Source: CAVZCK01 sp963798805
Lineage (GTDB): Bacteria > Pseudomonadota > Alphaproteobacteria > Rhizobiales > Rhodomicrobiaceae
Direction: 5' to 3'
NCBI GenBank assembly: GCA_963798805.1
Contig: CAWCVC010000011.1
Coordinates: 558,001 to 622,000, forward strand
Length of the DNA stretch: 64,000 nt
Position 1 is the first letter of the stretch. Each line of letters begins with the position of its first letter. Below the pieces are notes generated by a model. It saw only the letters and a list, made by a program, of their open reading frames with translations, made no database searches and was not told the origin of the DNA. A program made the position numbers and the translations under genes. Shown here piece after piece: positions 16,586-25,202 of this stretch.

Positions 16586-18729
16586 GCGGGGGCCTTGCTC
16601 TTGATCGGATGGCGCTGATTTGGATGCGGGGTGCGCGGTGCGTGCGGGTGCGGCGCACGGCGAGTATGCGCGAACTGCCCCATTTCGAGACAAGCAACCG
16701 TATCGGCGAGTTCCAAGATGCGCGGATCGGACGTTCTGATGACGATGGTCGCCGCCCCCTTCAGCGAGCGGAGTTTATTGAGAAAAGCGATGACGCCGCT
16801 GGGATTCATGTCCTTCGTCGGCTCGTCGAACAGGTAGATCGAGGGCGAAAGCAGATAGGCCCGCGCCAGCCGGATCTTCTGAGAGATCGAGCTGCTGAGA
16901 CCGGAGCGCAGAAGTGCCGTCAGATCGGCGTCGATGCCACCACTCAGACCGTCGAAAAACTTGTCGAGATCGGTCTCGTGAAGAACGGAGCGGATGTCCG
17001 CTTCGCTGGCGAAGGGATTGGCGAGCAGGAGATTGTCCGCGAGCGTGCCGGAAAAGACCATCTGCTCGTCATTGACCAGAGCAATGCAGCGGCGCAGCTC
17101 ACGAAGATCGAACTGACGCATATCGGATCCGTCGATACGAATGCGTCCGACCGTCGGCGGGTAGAGATTTGCGATGAGCTTCAGCAAAATGCTTCGGCTC
17201 GGTCCCGGCGCGCCGGTCAGGGCAACAAGTTCGCCGGCTCGAATCTTCAGGTCGATGCCACGCAGGATAGGCAAGGCGTGGGCGCTCGAGCGGAAAGCGA
17301 CGTTTTCGAGCGTGATGTCGCCGCGCACATGTCCGAAGGCTTTGCGCGGTACGGTCCCACCCTCTTGCGGCAGCTTCATGAGCTGATTGATCTGCCTCGC
17401 AGTGCCGAAAGCCTGGAAAAGGCGGTTTAGATTGAGCATCGCCGTCTGAATAGGAGCGAGGGCGCGCCAGACGATCGCCATCACCGCCGCGAGTGCACCG
17501 ATCGAGAGCGTACCGTTGATCACCTCCACGGCACCAAGCCCGACGATGATTGCGCCCGTGATGGCCGAAAGAGCCTGTGCCAGGATCTGCTCCGAAAAGC
17601 TGAGTTCCTGCGCTGCGGCTCCGGTGTAGATTTCATGTGCGATCAATTCCCGATAGCGGCTCACCCAAATGGCATCGGCGGCGCAATCGCGGATGGCTGC
17701 TTGATGCTGGGTAACGTCCGTGCGAAACAGCCGCGCATCAGATCGGGCAACGCCCGCGCGATGTGTCCGGGCGCGGGCGCGCGGTATGAAAAAAGCGGCC
17801 ATAAGCCCGAGAAGCGCGATGAAGCCGACCAGAATCCAGCCCAGCGCGCCACCAATTGCGAAGACGGCCGCCACAAAGACAATGATGAACGGCAGGTCGA
17901 GAAGAGAGGTCGCGAGAGGCCCGCTGAAAATCTCGCGGACCAATTCGAAGCTGCGCAACCGGTTCAGTTGTCCGGCCACGGAAGCACTCTCGACATAGCT
18001 GATCGGCAGCAGCATGAGGCGCTCGAACACGGAGGCCAAGACAAAGCTCCGCACGCGGATGGCAAAGCGGGCGACGGCGCGGGCGCGGATTTCACGCAAA
18101 GCGATTTCAGCGCCCAGAATGATGAAGATGCCTGCCGCGAGTGTTGCAAGCGTGAGAGCCGAGCGGGCGCCGATCGCCAGGTCATAGACGGAAAGCAGAT
18201 AAATCGGCAGCGAAAGCGCCAGGCAGTTGATGCTGAAGGCGACCACAAAAAGCAGTCGGACTAATGCGCGTTCACGTTCGAATACGCCGCTGATCCAGCC
18301 GAAGCGCCCCTGCTCGCGCGGTGAGGGTTCCGAGTTGTCGTGGCGGACGATATAGAGCCGGCCCGTCAACCTGGCATATTCGATCGCGGCAAATCTTGCG
18401 TCCCGCCCTTTGAAGACTTCGGCGACGCCGGGCCGCAGCTCACGCGTTACCACCCAGATATCCCCGCCAGGCTTGTGAAGCAATGCAGGCAGCTCATCTT
18501 GGTCGAGATGAGCCGGATCCACCTTCACTCTCCGAGCCTTTAGCTGCAGACGCGCAAGGATTTCGAGCAGCCCTTCGAAATCGGCGATTTTCTTGTCGTC
18601 AGGGAGCGCTTCGTAAAGATGGCGCGGCTGCCCGATCCAGTCCAAAGCGTGCAGAAGCACGCTGAGACATGTATCCGCGGGAAGGACGGCGTCAACGTCA
18701 CCGTCGGTGGAGGGCCGCACTTCACTCAT
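16582..18729 (-). CDS. Type I secretion ABC protein A with C39-like domain and degenerate ATPase
   Basis: 715 aa in the HlyB/LapB layout: an N-terminal C39-peptidase-like domain without the catalytic Cys context (about 1-135), an ABC-type membrane domain (about 165-460) and a nucleotide-binding domain (about 470-690). The ATPase motifs are unusual. Walker A reads GAPGPSRS at 506-513, with Arg for the essential Lys. The Q-loop Gln is lost (VNDE, 552-555), the signature is LSSSI instead of LSGGQ (611-615), and the switch His is absent (IRTSDP, 664-669). Walker B with the catalytic Glu (FDEP, Asp 635 and Glu 636) is kept. The start at 18729 is 11 bp after the stop of subunit B. Its tail is His/Pro/Arg-rich. 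It probably forms a heterodimer with subunit B. Confidence 0.88.
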   Translation of the reverse strand: MSEVRPSTDGDVDAVLPADTCLSVLLHALDWIGQPRHLYEALPDDKKIADFEGLLEILARLQLKARRVKVDPAHLDQDELPALLHKPGGDIWVVTRELRPGVAEVFKGRDARFAAIEYARLTGRLYIVRHDNSEPSPREQGRFGWISGVFERERALVRLLFVVAFSINCLALSLPIYLLSVYDLAIGARSALTLATLAAGIFIILGAEIALREIRARAVARFAIRVRSFVLASVFERLMLLPISYVESASVAGQLNRLRSFELVREIFSGPLATSLLDLPFIIVFVAAVFAIGGALGWILVGFIALLGLMAAFFIPRARARTHRAGVARSDARLFRTDVTQHQAAIRDCAADAIWVSRYRELIAHEIYTGAAAQELSFSEQILAQALSAITGAIIVGLGAVEVINGTLSIGALAAVMAIVWRALAPIQTAMLNLNRLFQAFGTARQINQLMKLPQEGGTVPRKAFGHVRGDITLENVAFRSSAHALPILRGIDLKIRAGELVALTGAPGPSRSILLKLIANLYPPTVGRIRIDGSDMRQFDLRELRRCIALVNDEQMVFSGTLADNLLLANPFASEADIRSVLHETDLDKFFDGLSGGIDADLTALLRSGLSSSISQKIRLARAYLLSPSIYLFDEPTKDMNPSGVIAFLNKLRSLKGAATIVIRTSDPRILELADTVACLEMGQFAHTRRAPHPHAPRTPHPNQRHPIKSKAPA

Positions 18730-18740
18730 CCCCGCTCCTG

Positions 18741-20549
18741 CTAATCGTAAGTATCCGCATGGAATTGCGCCGCAAACGCTTCTCGGATGCGCTCGCGCGC
18801 GCTGGTTACAGCCGACTGCCGGACCTCCTGCAACTGCCAGTTCTGGACCGAGAAAATGCGATCGGCGTCCTTCACCTCCCGCAAGTGCTGGCCGACAATG
18901 ATCACCGTTGCGGTGCCCCGCAGCTCCTTGATCGCACGTTCGCATGCGCGAGTGCTGACGTCGTCTGGCGGCACGCGCCGCAGATCCATGACCAGCATGC
19001 GCGGTGTCATTGCCGCCGCCCGTACGATGCAGATCGCCTGGAGTACGTCGCCCGAAAGCGCCGAGGCGCGCATATCTCCGAGCCTCGTATCGTAGCCATC
19101 AGGCAGAGTCTGGATGATGGGCTCCAAGCCGAGCCGGCTTGCCGCTTCAACGGCCGCTACGTGACTGATCCGATGGAACATCGAGATATTGTCGAGGATG
19201 GTCCCGTCGAAGATGACCGGCTCGCCACCGACGAACAGCACGCCTTGCTGGGCAGCCTCGGCATCCGCGCCCGCCAGATCGATCCCATCGATGAGCGCCG
19301 CGCCCTGATCGGGTCGAAGCGTTCCGCGCAGCATACCGATAAGCTGGGTCCGTTCGACCACATCGGGGGCGACAATACCAACCACTTCTGCCGGCCGGAT
19401 CGTCAGATCGACGGTGTGTCGGGGGGCATTGCCCTGCGCGCTGCGCATCGACAGGCCGATCAGTTCGACAGAGGCTGGCCGGGTCGGCCGGGGCGTGTCA
19501 GTTCCGGGCCGAAGACTGGTCAGCGGCGCCATGCGCTCCCTGGCCAACCGAGCCGCTTCCATCTGGCCCCACGCGCCGATGATGCGCAGCACCGGCTGAG
19601 TAACGCGGTTCCCGATCAGCGAACACGCCGCGACGGCCCCAACTGTCATCACTCCCTTAATAGCCAGGAGGCCGCCGATCGTCACGATGGAAATCATCGT
19701 CAGGCTGGCAAAGAGCTGCCCGGCCGCAATCATCCGGTTGGCCCTCAAGACCAGCTGATAGCTGACCCAGGCGCTGGATTGCAGGATGCGTTCGAGACGG
19801 CGCTGACGCTGCGGCTCCACCGCAAGTGATTTGATCGTGCTGATGCCTTTCAGGCTTTCCGCATAGAACGCGAATCTTTCCGTCTCCAGATGAACCTGCT
19901 CGTTGAGCAGACGCTTGAAATTGGCACTTGAGCGGATGGTCCAACCGACGAACAGGGCAATAAGGATCGCGGGCATTACAACGACGACTCCCCCGATCGC
20001 CCAGATGATCGCCAGAAAAAAAATGATGAACGGGAAATCGAGCAGGGCCAGCCGCCCGTTGCCGCTGAGAAACTGGCTTATCTCGTCCACTGCGGAGAGG
20101 GCGTCGGCGGCGGCCGTTGCGGAGATCTTGGAGGTTGCGGTTCTCGGCGCGTACAGATACCGGCTGATCGCCTGCATATGGAGGCCGAAGCTGTCACGAA
20201 GCGCGGTCCGGCTGATGAGGGTGTTTCGCGCAAAGCGCAGCGCGGTTTCGGCGATGACGGCGCAGAACAGGCCAATAATTAGCAATGTGAGCGTATTGAG
20301 CGATTGGTTCTTGAGAATGCGGTCGAAAATCTGGAGGACGACCAGCGGCAGCGCCAAACCGAGCAGGTTGATGGTCAACGAAGAGACGACCACCGAAGCC
20401 GGAAGCCTAAGGGCATCCCGAAGCAGAGCAAACAGGGACCGCGCGCCAGTGGATGGTACTACCGACAAAGGAGACAGCACAGAAGCGCCGCCACTCGAAA
20501 GAGCGGCAGACGCAATGGCAATTTTGTGGCTCCGTGACGCCGGCCACAT
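18741..20549 (-). CDS. Type I secretion ABC protein B with degenerate ATPase
   Basis: 602 aa with an ABC exporter membrane domain (about 35-330; note LLDFPFIIFFLAIIWAIGG, a typical type I secretion segment) and a C-terminal nucleotide-binding domain that lacks almost every catalytic motif. The Walker A position reads APDVVERT (394-401), with neither the Gly pattern nor Lys. The Q-loop is VGGE, the Walker B Asp 522 is followed by Leu instead of the catalytic Glu, and the switch position reads GQH. Only a signature-like LSGDV (498-502) survives. The overall fold is still clear (IFDGTILDNISM, VIIVGQHLREVKDADRI). It is first in the operon, divergent from the RTX gene. The ATG at 20549 has a poorly spaced ribosome site, so the true start could lie somewhat downstream. 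Confidence 0.87.
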   Translation of the reverse strand: MWPASRSHKIAIASAALSSGGASVLSPLSVVPSTGARSLFALLRDALRLPASVVVSSLTINLLGLALPLVVLQIFDRILKNQSLNTLTLLIIGLFCAVIAETALRFARNTLISRTALRDSFGLHMQAISRYLYAPRTATSKISATAAADALSAVDEISQFLSGNGRLALLDFPFIIFFLAIIWAIGGVVVVMPAILIALFVGWTIRSSANFKRLLNEQVHLETERFAFYAESLKGISTIKSLAVEPQRQRRLERILQSSAWVSYQLVLRANRMIAAGQLFASLTMISIVTIGGLLAIKGVMTVGAVAACSLIGNRVTQPVLRIIGAWGQMEAARLARERMAPLTSLRPGTDTPRPTRPASVELIGLSMRSAQGNAPRHTVDLTIRPAEVVGIVAPDVVERTQLIGMLRGTLRPDQGAALIDGIDLAGADAEAAQQGVLFVGGEPVIFDGTILDNISMFHRISHVAAVEAASRLGLEPIIQTLPDGYDTRLGDMRASALSGDVLQAICIVRAAAMTPRMLVMDLRRVPPDDVSTRACERAIKELRGTATVIIVGQHLREVKDADRIFSVQNWQLQEVRQSAVTSARERIREAFAAQFHADTYD

Positions 20550-20826
20550 CTCCCGACACTCTTTGGTATAGGACCTGATCGTTGAGAACCGGCTATAGCA
20601 CGAGAGAGTTTCTGGCTCGTGAATTGCGATAATAAATAGGTAAAGAGTAGATCTTGCCCAAAAATTGAAAGAAAGCTTTATAACAATATTCTCCGCAGTT
20701 TTTAGTTAAAACGCTTTCCCCATAATCACTTGCAAACCATATCGCTCGGACATTGTTGGCGCGTTGATCGCATGACCTGTACGGTACACGCAACTCAGGC
20801 AAGGCTTTGCAAGTGACCGAGGGTCG

Positions 20827-22842
20827 ATGATCAATCGTCTAAACGAGCTTCTCTTCAGACTGTCGAACGAAATCGGGAAAGTGTCCTCGCAACTGAAGGG
20901 CGGACGGACCGAGCCGTTCACGCCCTCTCAGGACCAAGCGCAGCGCTTCGACATGGCCGTTCCCGGCGAGACAGAGACAACGCCGGCTCAGGCCCCCGCA
21001 ATTCCACAAGGGGCGGCAATCGAGGATGAAAGATTTGCGAGCCATTGGGGCGGCGCCGCCGGCGAGAGGCCCATTTCCGTCACTACACAGCTGAGTCCTT
21101 TATCGCACGGCGGCATGGCGCCGGAAGACTCTGTCCGGACCTCCAGTTTCATCAGCGCGCATGACGGTGGGACGCAGACGGTGGTCTACAGCAGCGGGGG
21201 TGGCGCGCCATACCTTGCGCCTCCGGAAACCAACATTGCCGGCGCATTCCAGCCGAATTTAGAAGCCGGCGGGCCTCACCTGCATCTTGCCGAGGAGCCC
21301 GCTGCTTACAGCGTCCCCGGCACGACATCTTCGATCGAGGTTCCCATGCATAGCGAACCGCCGGTCAACCATGCGCCGTCACCGCCCGCTCTCGACAATC
21401 TGGTTATTGACGAGAATGCCGCCGGCGCGATCATCGGTCATTTGTCGGCGAGCGATCCGGATATTGGCGACACGGTCAGCTTCAGCGTCTCAGATGATCG
21501 CTTCGAAATCGTCGATAATGAGCTGAAGCTTAAGGACGGAATTTCGTTCGATCACGAGACCAACCCGAGCGTCAATGTCACTGTCTATGCGACGGACTCC
21601 GGGGACTCGCACCCTGGCGAGCATTTGCAGAGCGCCAGCGCCTTTACGATCAATATCGCGGATGTGAACGAAGCGCCAGCGGCCACCCCTATTGCGGATC
21701 AGTTCGCGCTTGGCGGAAACGGCTTCTCGCTCGATGCGGCCAGCCATTTCAGCGACCCCGACGCCGGAGACACGCTGACATACAGCCTGACAGGCCCCGA
21801 ATGGATGACCATCGATCCGCACACAGGACAGATCGCGGGGACGCCTCCAGATCAGGGTACGATTCTTCCCCTGGCGAACGGGCTCTACGAAATTTCCGGA
21901 ACGGGCACCCTTACGATCGATACCAAGTTCTTCGCAGCGGAAGCCGGGTATCACAATTCCGTCGGGTATTATCTCGCCAACTCCAGTGGTGCGCCGGTGG
22001 CCGGAGGCGTGATCAATCTTGACGCTCATCAGCTATACAGCGGAACGACTGAAATCGATCTCAGCCAGTTCCCCGACGCCCACGCGCTTGGCTTTTTCAT
22101 GGTTCCGAATGGCGCGAACATCCTGCCATCGGGCTCCGAGAGCGATTTGGTCGGTTTCGCGCAGACGAGTTCGGGCTGGAGCGTCGAATGGGGTTCCGCC
22201 GGCCACGTCGTCACTGCTTATTTCTCGGATACGTCGCTTAATGCCGACGGCCTCCAGCATCTGACGGACAGCAGCGCGGCCGGCGCGTTCAACTGGGAGG
22301 ATCTTTTCGGCGGTGGCGATCGGGACTACAACGACGCCAACATGGACGCAACCGTGCGGTATTTCGACGATCATACGCAGCAGGTCACGGTAACCGCGAC
22401 GGACCACGGCGGGCTTTCGGCGAGCACCAGCTTTCAGATCTCCATTGGCGACGCGGCCGGCAACAGCCTGCATGGCACCGCCGGCAGTGATGTCATGTGG
22501 GGCGGCGGCGGCAACGACGAGATTAACGGCGGTGCCGGCGACGATACGCTTTATGGCGGTGCCGGCTCCGATCTCTTCCTATACGCCGCGGGCGACGGCC
22601 ATGACCACATTGACGGCGGCGCCGGCAGCGGCTGGACCGATGTTCTCCATGTGACGGGCGTGAGCGAGGGGTTGAATGCCAACGGCGCGGCGACGGATTG
22701 GATGCTCCAACTCGATCACGGCAGTATCGTATCCGCCGATGCACACAGTTTGACCCTCAGCGACGACGCGCAAGGCTCGATCGTCTTTCACGATGGCGGC
22801 AGCATTGTTTTCCACGACATCGAGAAGATCGAATGGGCCTGA
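20827..22842 (+). CDS. Secreted cadherin/DUF4114/RTX protein, likely substrate of the adjoining T1SS
   Basis: 671 aa, acidic, without a Sec signal peptide. The N-terminus has an amphipathic helix (MINRLNELLFRLSNEIGKV) and a low-complexity linker to about 180. A cadherin-like domain spans about 185-284 (LSASDPDIGDTVSFSV). A second Ig/He-PIG-like domain starts at 285 (FSDPDAGDTLTYSLTGPEWM) and appears interrupted by a DUF4114-type domain (about 350-512, containing FNWEDLFGGGDRDYNDAN), with its last strands resuming at 516-541 (VTVTATDHGGLSAS). Three RTX nonapeptides (GGGGNDEIN, GGAGDDTLY, GGAGSDLFL) lie at 559-585. The end, rich in hydrophobic and acidic residues, fits a C-terminal type I secretion signal. 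The divergent ABC/HlyD operon is the obvious exporter. Confidence 0.88.
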   Translation: MINRLNELLFRLSNEIGKVSSQLKGGRTEPFTPSQDQAQRFDMAVPGETETTPAQAPAIPQGAAIEDERFASHWGGAAGERPISVTTQLSPLSHGGMAPEDSVRTSSFISAHDGGTQTVVYSSGGGAPYLAPPETNIAGAFQPNLEAGGPHLHLAEEPAAYSVPGTTSSIEVPMHSEPPVNHAPSPPALDNLVIDENAAGAIIGHLSASDPDIGDTVSFSVSDDRFEIVDNELKLKDGISFDHETNPSVNVTVYATDSGDSHPGEHLQSASAFTINIADVNEAPAATPIADQFALGGNGFSLDAASHFSDPDAGDTLTYSLTGPEWMTIDPHTGQIAGTPPDQGTILPLANGLYEISGTGTLTIDTKFFAAEAGYHNSVGYYLANSSGAPVAGGVINLDAHQLYSGTTEIDLSQFPDAHALGFFMVPNGANILPSGSESDLVGFAQTSSGWSVEWGSAGHVVTAYFSDTSLNADGLQHLTDSSAAGAFNWEDLFGGGDRDYNDANMDATVRYFDDHTQQVTVTATDHGGLSASTSFQISIGDAAGNSLHGTAGSDVMWGGGGNDEINGGAGDDTLYGGAGSDLFLYAAGDGHDHIDGGAGSGWTDVLHVTGVSEGLNANGAATDWMLQLDHGSIVSADAHSLTLSDDAQGSIVFHDGGSIVFHDIEKIEWA

Positions 22843-22903
22843 GTGAAGACGGTTTCGCAGGCGCGTTTCGCTCTCGTTGTCAGGTTCGATCGCGCGCCCG
22901 CGG

Positions 22904-23437
22904 TTATCGCTTCACCTTTTCGACGACGGACCGCACGAAGCTTGCGACCGCGTCCCAGTCCGTAAATTCACAATCTCGCTCAGGGTCCAGCCGATCGTCT
23001 CTTTCGGCAACAATGGATTTGATGATCTGCTGTCTGAAATAGTCATATTCGGACTGGCGTAAGGCACCCGCCACGAGAACGACATCCGCCGGTCGCCAGC
23101 CGGTCTCCTCGACGAAGCCATCGACATAGCTTTGCGCGTCTTGCACGCCATTTTTCATCGCGGCTGCGAGGCTGACCGAGAGCAAGGCCGACGGCGTCGC
23201 TTTCAGCGTATCCCGGTGGGCGATGGCAAAATCGATGATCGCCTCCTGATGCTCGTGGTCGTGAACCGAGCCGGCGACGAAGATTGCCCCGAACGCGTTG
23301 AGATCCGTATCGCCAAGCGTTGAGGCGCTATCATAGGTCGTGACCTCATGGCCGTCCGCGCCGAGCCGACTGGCGATATAGCCGGCGATCTTACGGGTCT
23401 GACCTTCGCTTGTCGCATAGGCGATAAGGATCTTCAT
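22904..23437 (-). CDS. Flavodoxin-domain protein, HemG-like
   Basis: 177 aa with the FMN phosphate loop ATSEGQTRKIA at residues 8-18 and the flavodoxin core (FGAIFVAGSVHDHEHQEAIIDFA). It resembles the menaquinone-dependent protoporphyrinogen oxidase HemG and related flavodoxin-like stress proteins. If it is HemG it would make protoporphyrin IX without oxygen, which suits the low-oxygen genes around it; this is an inference. It stands alone, 61 bp after the convergent RTX gene, with a TTGA-N6-TCAA site about 120 bp upstream of its start. Confidence 0.75.
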   Translation of the reverse strand: MKILIAYATSEGQTRKIAGYIASRLGADGHEVTTYDSASTLGDTDLNAFGAIFVAGSVHDHEHQEAIIDFAIAHRDTLKATPSALLSVSLAAAMKNGVQDAQSYVDGFVEETGWRPADVVLVAGALRQSEYDYFRQQIIKSIVAERDDRLDPERDCEFTDWDAVASFVRSVVEKVKR

Positions 23438-23549
23438 TGAGCTGCTCCTTCAGCTTACGACCGTCGCGACCCGAGAATCTGCGCGCCTCCGCACACGTCT
23501 CTTCACGCCGACCTTCAAGAGCATCGAACGCACGCGGCGCGCTGACATT

Positions 23550-23563
23550 GAGCCATGTCAAAC
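23550..23563. promoter_or_regulatory. Possible FNR/FixK-type box upstream of the flavodoxin gene
   Basis: TTGAGCCATGTCAA satisfies TTGA-N6-TCAA but has G at the fifth position. Its centre is about 120 bp before the ATG at 23437. Confidence 0.35.
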
Positions 23564-23635
23564 GCGATGAGCCATTACCGCGGTTGCGGGGATCGAGGCT
23601 ATGAAGCCTCACCGATGCATCCGCAAATGCACCGC

Positions 23636-23980
23636 TCAGTCTTCAACGAAAGATTTCAGCCTGGCGAGCGCCTCGTCCCACTCTTGAGAGACGAGATCGA
23701 GATAGCTCTTGGCTTTACCGATCGGCGCGGGGTTAAACGCGAATTGATGCTCGCGGCCGACGCGGACGCCGCGCACGACCCCCGCGCCTTCCAGCACCCG
23801 AAGATGCTTGGTGATGGCCTGCCGCGTCAGGTTGGATCCCTGCGCGAGCTGGGAGATCGATTGCGGCGTCCCGCTGCAAAGCTTGGCGATCAGTGACAAG
23901 CGCGTCTCGTCGCCCAGAGCGGCAAATATGGATGCGTGGCCTTTTTGCTCGGCTAAGGTATCACCCGCGCTGCGTGACAT
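23636..23980 (-). CDS. ArsR-family winged-helix regulator
   Basis: 114 aa with an ArsR-type winged helix: IFAALGDETRLSLIAKL, then the recognition helix around NLTRQAITKHLRVLEGAGVV and the wing RVGREHQFAFN. It lacks Cys metal sites, as is usual for the ArsR repressors paired with AHSA1/SRPBCC proteins. Its start overlaps the end of the AHSA1 gene by 20 bp, so the two are co-transcribed, here in the order AHSA1 then regulator. It likely binds the inverted repeat at 24462-24477 and controls its own operon. Confidence 0.88.
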   Translation of the reverse strand: MSRSAGDTLAEQKGHASIFAALGDETRLSLIAKLCSGTPQSISQLAQGSNLTRQAITKHLRVLEGAGVVRGVRVGREHQFAFNPAPIGKAKSYLDLVSQEWDEALARLKSFVED

Positions 23981-24413
23981 GGCTCTCGATATTTTTCATC
24001 TGCGTAGTCCAGCCTCCATCATTCATCCGGAATGCCTCCATGCGGCGCCCGTCCGGGATACGGCTAAATCCGGACTCGGTGATCGTGAGCAAGGTGCCGC
24101 TACCGGCCGGCTCCAGCTTGAATTCGACCAAGGTCGTCGGCTCCTTGGTGTAGTCCATATCAGGGTCGACGGCATAGGGGTGCCAAGTGAACGAGAATAG
24201 CCGCTCATTCTCCAGCTTCTGCACCGTCACCTCCCATTTCACATGTTCATAGCCCGGATAGGTGATCCGCCCGCGCGAGACCTGCCCCGGCACAAACGGG
24301 CCATCTAGCTTGACGCGAAACCATTCGCCGAACTCGCGGTAATCCGTCAGGGCGCGCCAAACTCGCGAGACGGGGGCCCTGAGTTCAATCCGTTTTTCGA
24401 TGCGATCGTTCAT
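23961..24413 (-). CDS. AHSA1/SRPBCC-domain protein
   Basis: 150 aa in the START-like fold of the AHSA1 family: VSRVWRALTDYREFGEWFRVKL at the start, then FSFTWHPYAVDPDMDYTKEPTTLVEF and a C-terminal amphipathic helix region (GGWTTQMKNIESHV). Such proteins have a ligand-binding cavity; no substrate is known. I start it at the ATG at 24413, behind AGGAGG, rather than the TTG at 24419. It is the first gene of a two-gene operon with the ArsR regulator. Confidence 0.85.
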   Translation of the reverse strand: MNDRIEKRIELRAPVSRVWRALTDYREFGEWFRVKLDGPFVPGQVSRGRITYPGYEHVKWEVTVQKLENERLFSFTWHPYAVDPDMDYTKEPTTLVEFKLEPAGSGTLLTITESGFSRIPDGRRMEAFRMNDGGWTTQMKNIESHVTQRG

Positions 24414-24461
24414 ATGCAACCTCCTGGCTGCTCATGCATATGGCGCGCCTCACGGAATAAT

Positions 24462-24477
24462 GCAACAATTTTGTTGC
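24462..24477. promoter_or_regulatory. Inverted repeat, likely ArsR operator
   Basis: GCAACAATTTTGTTGC has two perfect 7-bp arms around a TT centre. It lies 49 bp upstream of the AHSA1 ATG, where it would overlap the promoter of the AHSA1-arsR operon. Similar GCAAC/GTTGC repeats are typical of ArsR regulators paired with AHSA1 proteins. Confidence 0.6.
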
Positions 24478-24528
24478 GCAATTAGACATGAAGCTGCCCA
24501 GTGCGAGCGCTGGCATGAAACACCGCGT

Positions 24529-24966
24529 TTACGCGCCCTGCTGAGCCGCCTCTTCGAGCGCCCTCATGATGTCCTCCCGTGAAATCATGCCGACCAGCCG
24601 TCCGTCTCTCTCGGTGACGGGAAAGCTGCGGGCCTTCCGGTTGACCATCAATTGCAGGACACGGGTCAGGGGAACATCCGGCTGAACATCCACCACCGCC
24701 TCGGTCATGACCTCGCCGACCGTCACCGACATCAGCTCATCGTAGTGGGGGACGATCTGGCGCGTGGTGAAGGCGAAGGCCTTGAGGAAATCGAACTTGG
24801 TGACGATGCCGACCTGGCGGCCATTCTCTATCACCGGAAACCCGTTGAAATCGTGCTCGGCGAAAAACGCCCCCAGCGCGCGCAAGCTAATATCCTTGGT
24901 CACCGTTACAACGTTGCGGGTCATGTATTGGCCCGCTTTGCACTCAAGGAAGTAATACATGCTCAT
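24529..24966 (-). CDS. Tandem CBS-domain protein
   Basis: 145 aa made of two CBS domains (about 10-70 and 80-140): AGQYMTRNVVTVTKDISL, GFPVIENGRQVGIVTKFDFL, then VGEVMTEAVVDVQPDVPL and SFPVTERDGRLVGMISREDIM. CBS pairs bind adenine nucleotides and act as energy sensors. Nothing else is attached, so its target is unknown. The start at 24966 follows AGGA; the longer frame from 25164 adds unconserved sequence. An FNR-like box lies 85.5 bp (centre) upstream of the ATG, the same distance as for the universal stress protein gene at 34223, which suggests a shared low-oxygen control. Confidence 0.85.
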   Translation of the reverse strand: MSMYYFLECKAGQYMTRNVVTVTKDISLRALGAFFAEHDFNGFPVIENGRQVGIVTKFDFLKAFAFTTRQIVPHYDELMSVTVGEVMTEAVVDVQPDVPLTRVLQLMVNRKARSFPVTERDGRLVGMISREDIMRALEEAAQQGA

Positions 24967-25044
24967 TGGTAAATCATCCTGGAATTGGTCGGCAATGCGC
25001 CGGTTTTCTCGCGGAACGTTAGCCGGCTTCCTCTGCCCGAGTCT

Positions 25045-25058
25045 TTGATGAGGATCAT
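25045..25058. promoter_or_regulatory. FNR/FixK-type box between the CBS and MFS genes
   Basis: TTGATGAGGATCAT, one base from TTGAT-N4-ATCAA. Its centre lies 85.5 bp before the CBS gene ATG (24966) and about 150 bp before the divergent MFS gene. Confidence 0.5.
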
Positions 25059-25202
25059 ACTGCGCCGGGAAAGGATCGGGTTCGGGCAGGAGAGGCTTCA
25101 CCGGCACAATCCGCCGAGCTGGCCGCACGGGGCACGCCTCATCGCGATTGCCGCTTGATTTCACGGCCGCGCCGTCGGAACAAAGGATCGAGGGCGCAAA
25201 TC

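Noticed and set aside
18669..19829. Plus-strand frame of 386 codons opposite the ABC genes
   Set aside because: Antisense to a clear ABC transporter gene, rich in Arg/His/Asp without domain structure.
25155..25202. Upstream extension of the MFS gene
   Set aside because: The ATG at 25203 has a GAGGG site, and the upstream codons are not conserved in character.
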